Source of the DNA: Bacillota bacterium
GTDB lineage: Bacteria > Bacillota > UBA4882 > UBA10575
Direction of reading: 5' to 3'
Assembly (NCBI GenBank): GCA_003511465.1
Contig: DOID01000106.1
Coordinates: 16,239 to 24,684, forward strand
Length of the DNA: 8,446 bases
The translations under genes were made by a program, and so were the position numbers. Positions 6,758-8,446 of the stretch are shown here, piece by piece (the first letter of the stretch is position 1; the number at the start of each line of letters is the position of its first letter). The notes beneath the pieces are model-generated. The model ran no database searches and had not been told where the DNA came from. It saw nothing but the letters and a program-made list of their open reading frames with translations.

Positions 6758-7603
6758 GTGTCAACGCCGGTTTTCGAACGTATTCAGGATGCTAAAAAGA
6801 CTTTACGGAAATCCGAGGAAAAAGTAGCCGACTATATCTTAGCCCAAGCCAGCGATGCCGTTAATCTACCTATTACTGAGCTAGCGGAAAGAATTGGCGT
6901 AAGCGAGGCAACTATCGTCCGTATGTGCAAGAAAATCGGCTTTCGCGGTTTTCACGAACTTAAGATTAATCTAGCAATTGAAACGGTTAAGCCAATCCAA
7001 GCTGTTCACGAAGAGATCTCCGAAAACGATGAAATTGATGTTGTTCTTGGGAAAGTAATGGCTGCAGTGAATAGGACGCTACAATCGACGGTAGATGTAT
7101 TATCAAAGGCGGAGCTTCAGCGCGCCGTTGATAGCCTAACCGAAGCACGCTCCATCCAATTTTACGGACTGGGGGGTTCTGGACCGGTAGCCCTAGATGC
7201 GGCTCATAAGTTTATGAAGATTGGGAAGCCGATTACGGCTTATACGGACAGTCACATGCAAGCGATGGCTGCTTCACTGGTCTCCCCAGCTGATGTAGTG
7301 GTTGTGATCTCCCATTCAGGGAGCAGCCGTGATATTGTTGATGCAGCGGCTTTGGCTAGGGAACGAGGAGCAACCACCATTGGGATTACCCATTATGCCC
7401 GTTCGCCCATAGATAAGGTGATTGATATCAAGTTAAGTACTTCCTCATATGAGACTTTATACCGAATGGAGAGTACTTCTTCACGCATTGCGCAACTGGC
7501 GATTATCGATACGCTCTTCATTGGAGTTTGCCTTCGGAATCCAGAGTTTGCGGTGCGTAATATTTTGGCAACCAGGGAAGCAATCGCACCCAAACGTTTC
7601 TAA
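6758..7603 (+). CDS. RpiR/MurR-family transcriptional regulator (HTH-SIS)
   Basis: Predicted DNA-binding regulator of this operon, sensing a phosphorylated sugar or related metabolite. The 281 residues have the standard two-domain layout. The N-terminal HTH_6 domain (about 1-77) has helix-turn-helix residues around LAERIGVSEATIVRMCKKIGF (42-62). The C-terminal SIS domain (about 118-255) has a glycine loop YGLGGSG (136-142) and the phosphosugar-binding motif SHSGSS (185-190). A further conserved segment is ESTSSRIAQLAIID (238-251). The GTG start at 6758 follows AAAGGAAGTGAT (6743-6754). The gene begins 46 bases after the dehydrogenase stop with no visible terminator, so it is probably in the same transcript and autoregulated. 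RpiR proteins may repress or activate; the sign cannot be read here. Known members respond to ribose phosphates, GlcNAc-6-P, MurNAc-6-P or inositol derivatives; the effector here is unknown. Confidence 0.94.
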   Translation: MSTPVFERIQDAKKTLRKSEEKVADYILAQASDAVNLPITELAERIGVSEATIVRMCKKIGFRGFHELKINLAIETVKPIQAVHEEISENDEIDVVLGKVMAAVNRTLQSTVDVLSKAELQRAVDSLTEARSIQFYGLGGSGPVALDAAHKFMKIGKPITAYTDSHMQAMAASLVSPADVVVVISHSGSSRDIVDAAALARERGATTIGITHYARSPIDKVIDIKLSTSSYETLYRMESTSSRIAQLAIIDTLFIGVCLRNPEFAVRNILATREAIAPKRF

Positions 7604-7636
7604 GATAATCCTAGGAATATTTAATTCCGGCTGCAT

Positions 7637-7647
7637 TGTGTCACACA
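7637..7647. promoter_or_regulatory. Perfect palindrome, candidate operator
   Basis: TGTGT-C-ACACA is a perfect 5+1+5 inverted repeat 34 bases after the rpiR stop. The half-site TGTGT recurs at 7659-7663, and the palindrome overlaps the -35 element of a candidate promoter. A position like this suits a repressor site, with the adjacent RpiR-type protein the obvious candidate. The site is short, so chance is possible. Confidence 0.35.
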
Positions 7648-7669
7648 GGGTTGTAAGGTGTGTTATAAG
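7640..7669 (+). promoter_or_regulatory. Candidate sigma-A-type promoter for the hydroxyacid dehydrogenase gene
   Basis: GTCACA (7640-7645, four of six to TTGACA) and TATAAG (7664-7669, five of six to TATAAT) are separated by 18 bases and lie about 70 bases before the next start codon. The 133-base gap is much larger than any other gap here, as expected if transcription restarts. No decisive terminator for the upstream genes is visible, so read-through is also possible. Confidence 0.35.
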
Positions 7670-7690
7670 CAGCAATGAATAAAGAAAATC

Positions 7691-7712
7691 CCTAAGAATA
7701 AGTTCTGTTAGG
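7691..7712 (+). other. Weak leader hairpin just before the ribosome binding site
   Basis: CCTAAGAA (7691-7698) pairs with TTCT plus TAGG (7703-7706 and 7709-7712) around a TAAG loop, with a 2-base bulge. It ends eight bases before the Shine-Dalgarno AAGGGGGT (7721-7728). It is AT-rich and lacks a clear T run, so it is neither a good terminator nor a recognisable riboswitch. It may be incidental. Confidence 0.25.
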
Positions 7713-7736
7713 AGTTTGCAAAGGGGGTAAAGGCTA

Positions 7737-8446
7737 ATGGGAAGGGAAATATTGATTACTCCCCGGACTTTTCGGCTGGCCAATGCAGAGCAGGCCGGGA
7801 AATTGGAAGAATTAGGCTATAAACTGATTTTTAACCCTTATGGTCGTCTGTTGACTGAAGAAGAGATGATTAACCTAATCGGTGGTGTTGAAGGAATTAT
7901 CGTCGGCTTGGATCCACTAGGGATAAAGGTGTTAGAGTCAGCGCCTAATTTGAAAGTCATCTCCAAATACGGAGTCGGGGTGGATAATATTGACATGGCG
8001 GAGGCCTCTAGGCGGAAGATTATTGTTACTAATACACCTGGAACGAACAGCTTAGCAGTGGCTGAATTGACGATGGGGTTGATTCTAAACGTGGCCAGAC
8101 ATATTTGTTGTTCCGACCGAAAAATCCGTGAAGGCCAGTGGGGAAAGTATCAAGGCTTTGAATTAAAGGGAAAAAGCTTGGGGTTAATCGGCTCCGGTCA
8201 AATTGGGAAAGAGGTTGCGCTTTTGGCAAAGGGGTTTGGGATGAAGATTATTTGTTATGATCTGAAACCAGATCAAGAATGGGCTCGGAAGGTTGGCGCA
8301 ACTTACCTGAAGTTTGAGCAGTTGTTAGCAGCGGCAGATGTGATTAGCTTACACCTTCCACTGGGCGATGATACATACCATCTGCTTTCTAGGGAAGAAC
8401 TGAACATCATGAAACCGACAGCGATTTTGATCAATACCGCCCGGGG
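7737..8446 (+). CDS. D-isomer-specific 2-hydroxyacid dehydrogenase, phosphoglycerate-dehydrogenase-like, 3' end outside window
   Basis: Predicted cytoplasmic NAD-dependent enzyme interconverting a D-2-hydroxyacid and its 2-oxoacid. The first 236 residues of an expected 310-330 are present. The N-terminus (MGREILITPRTF) and NPYGRLLTEEEM (33-44) resemble the putative phosphoglycerate-dehydrogenase-like group rather than the biosynthetic SerA with its C-terminal ACT domain, though that end cannot be seen. Conserved parts are SKYGVGVDNID (76-86), TNTPGTNSLAVAELTMG (98-114), the cofactor loop GLIGSGQIG (149-157; Gly152, Gly154, Gly157), Asp175 in CYDLKP indicating NAD preference, SLHLPL (204-209) and INTAR (232-236). 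The last residue before the edge, Arg236, is the expected substrate-carboxylate arginine. The catalytic Glu and His lie beyond the window. The start ATG 7737 has AAGGGGGT (7721-7728) upstream. In this setting it likely handles a sugar-acid or hydroxyacid intermediate of the same pathway. Confidence 0.9.
   Translation, partial: MGREILITPRTFRLANAEQAGKLEELGYKLIFNPYGRLLTEEEMINLIGGVEGIIVGLDPLGIKVLESAPNLKVISKYGVGVDNIDMAEASRRKIIVTNTPGTNSLAVAELTMGLILNVARHICCSDRKIREGQWGKYQGFELKGKSLGLIGSGQIGKEVALLAKGFGMKIICYDLKPDQEWARKVGATYLKFEQLLAAADVISLHLPLGDDTYHLLSREELNIMKPTAILINTAR

Noticed and set aside
7614..7628. GGAAT-ATTTA-ATTCC inverted repeat just after the rpiR stop
   Set aside because: A five-pair AT-rich stem without a following T tract; not convincing as an intrinsic terminator.
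1..8446. Mobile elements, CRISPR repeats, tRNA or rRNA genes
   Set aside because: No transposase, terminal repeats, spaced direct repeats or structured RNA gene could be recognised; the window is densely coding.

Overview
The window looks like one stretch of a Bacillota (Firmicutes) chromosome, probably from a clostridial or limnochordial-type lineage. The support is strong purine-rich Shine-Dalgarno sequences before every gene with a visible start, frequent TTG and GTG starts, moderate GC content and tightly packed, overlapping genes. The phylum is an inference from style; no rRNA or tRNA is present to fix it. All genes are on the + strand and the region reads as one catabolic operon, or one operon plus a second promoter near the right edge.

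Left part (1-4454): a complete branched-chain-amino-acid-type (HAAT/Liv) ABC importer, apart from the missing 5' end of the first gene. The order is a periplasmic-binding-protein-type solute receptor (LivK-like, partial), permease LivH, permease LivM, ATPase LivG, ATPase LivF. A hairpin separates the receptor gene from the permease genes. LivM/LivG and LivG/LivF overlap by about 20 and 17 bases once the starts are corrected using the ribosome binding sites.

Right part (4451-8446): a Gfo/Idh/MocA-family oxidoreductase, overlapping livF by 4 bases; a zinc-dependent medium-chain dehydrogenase of the sorbitol/threonine dehydrogenase type, overlapping the previous gene by 4 bases; an RpiR/MurR-type regulator (HTH plus SIS domain); a 133-base gap with a possible promoter and a perfect palindrome; and the first 236 codons of a D-isomer-specific 2-hydroxyacid dehydrogenase, which runs off the window at its catalytic arginine.

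Taken together, the cluster most plausibly imports a small polar carbon compound and oxidises it. The translational coupling of a Liv-type importer to two sugar/polyol-type dehydrogenases and a sugar-phosphate-type regulator suggests that the transported substrate is a sugar derivative, polyol or sugar acid, or a related hydroxy acid, rather than leucine, isoleucine or valine. That substrate assignment is inference. No mobile element, CRISPR array, tRNA or rRNA was seen.
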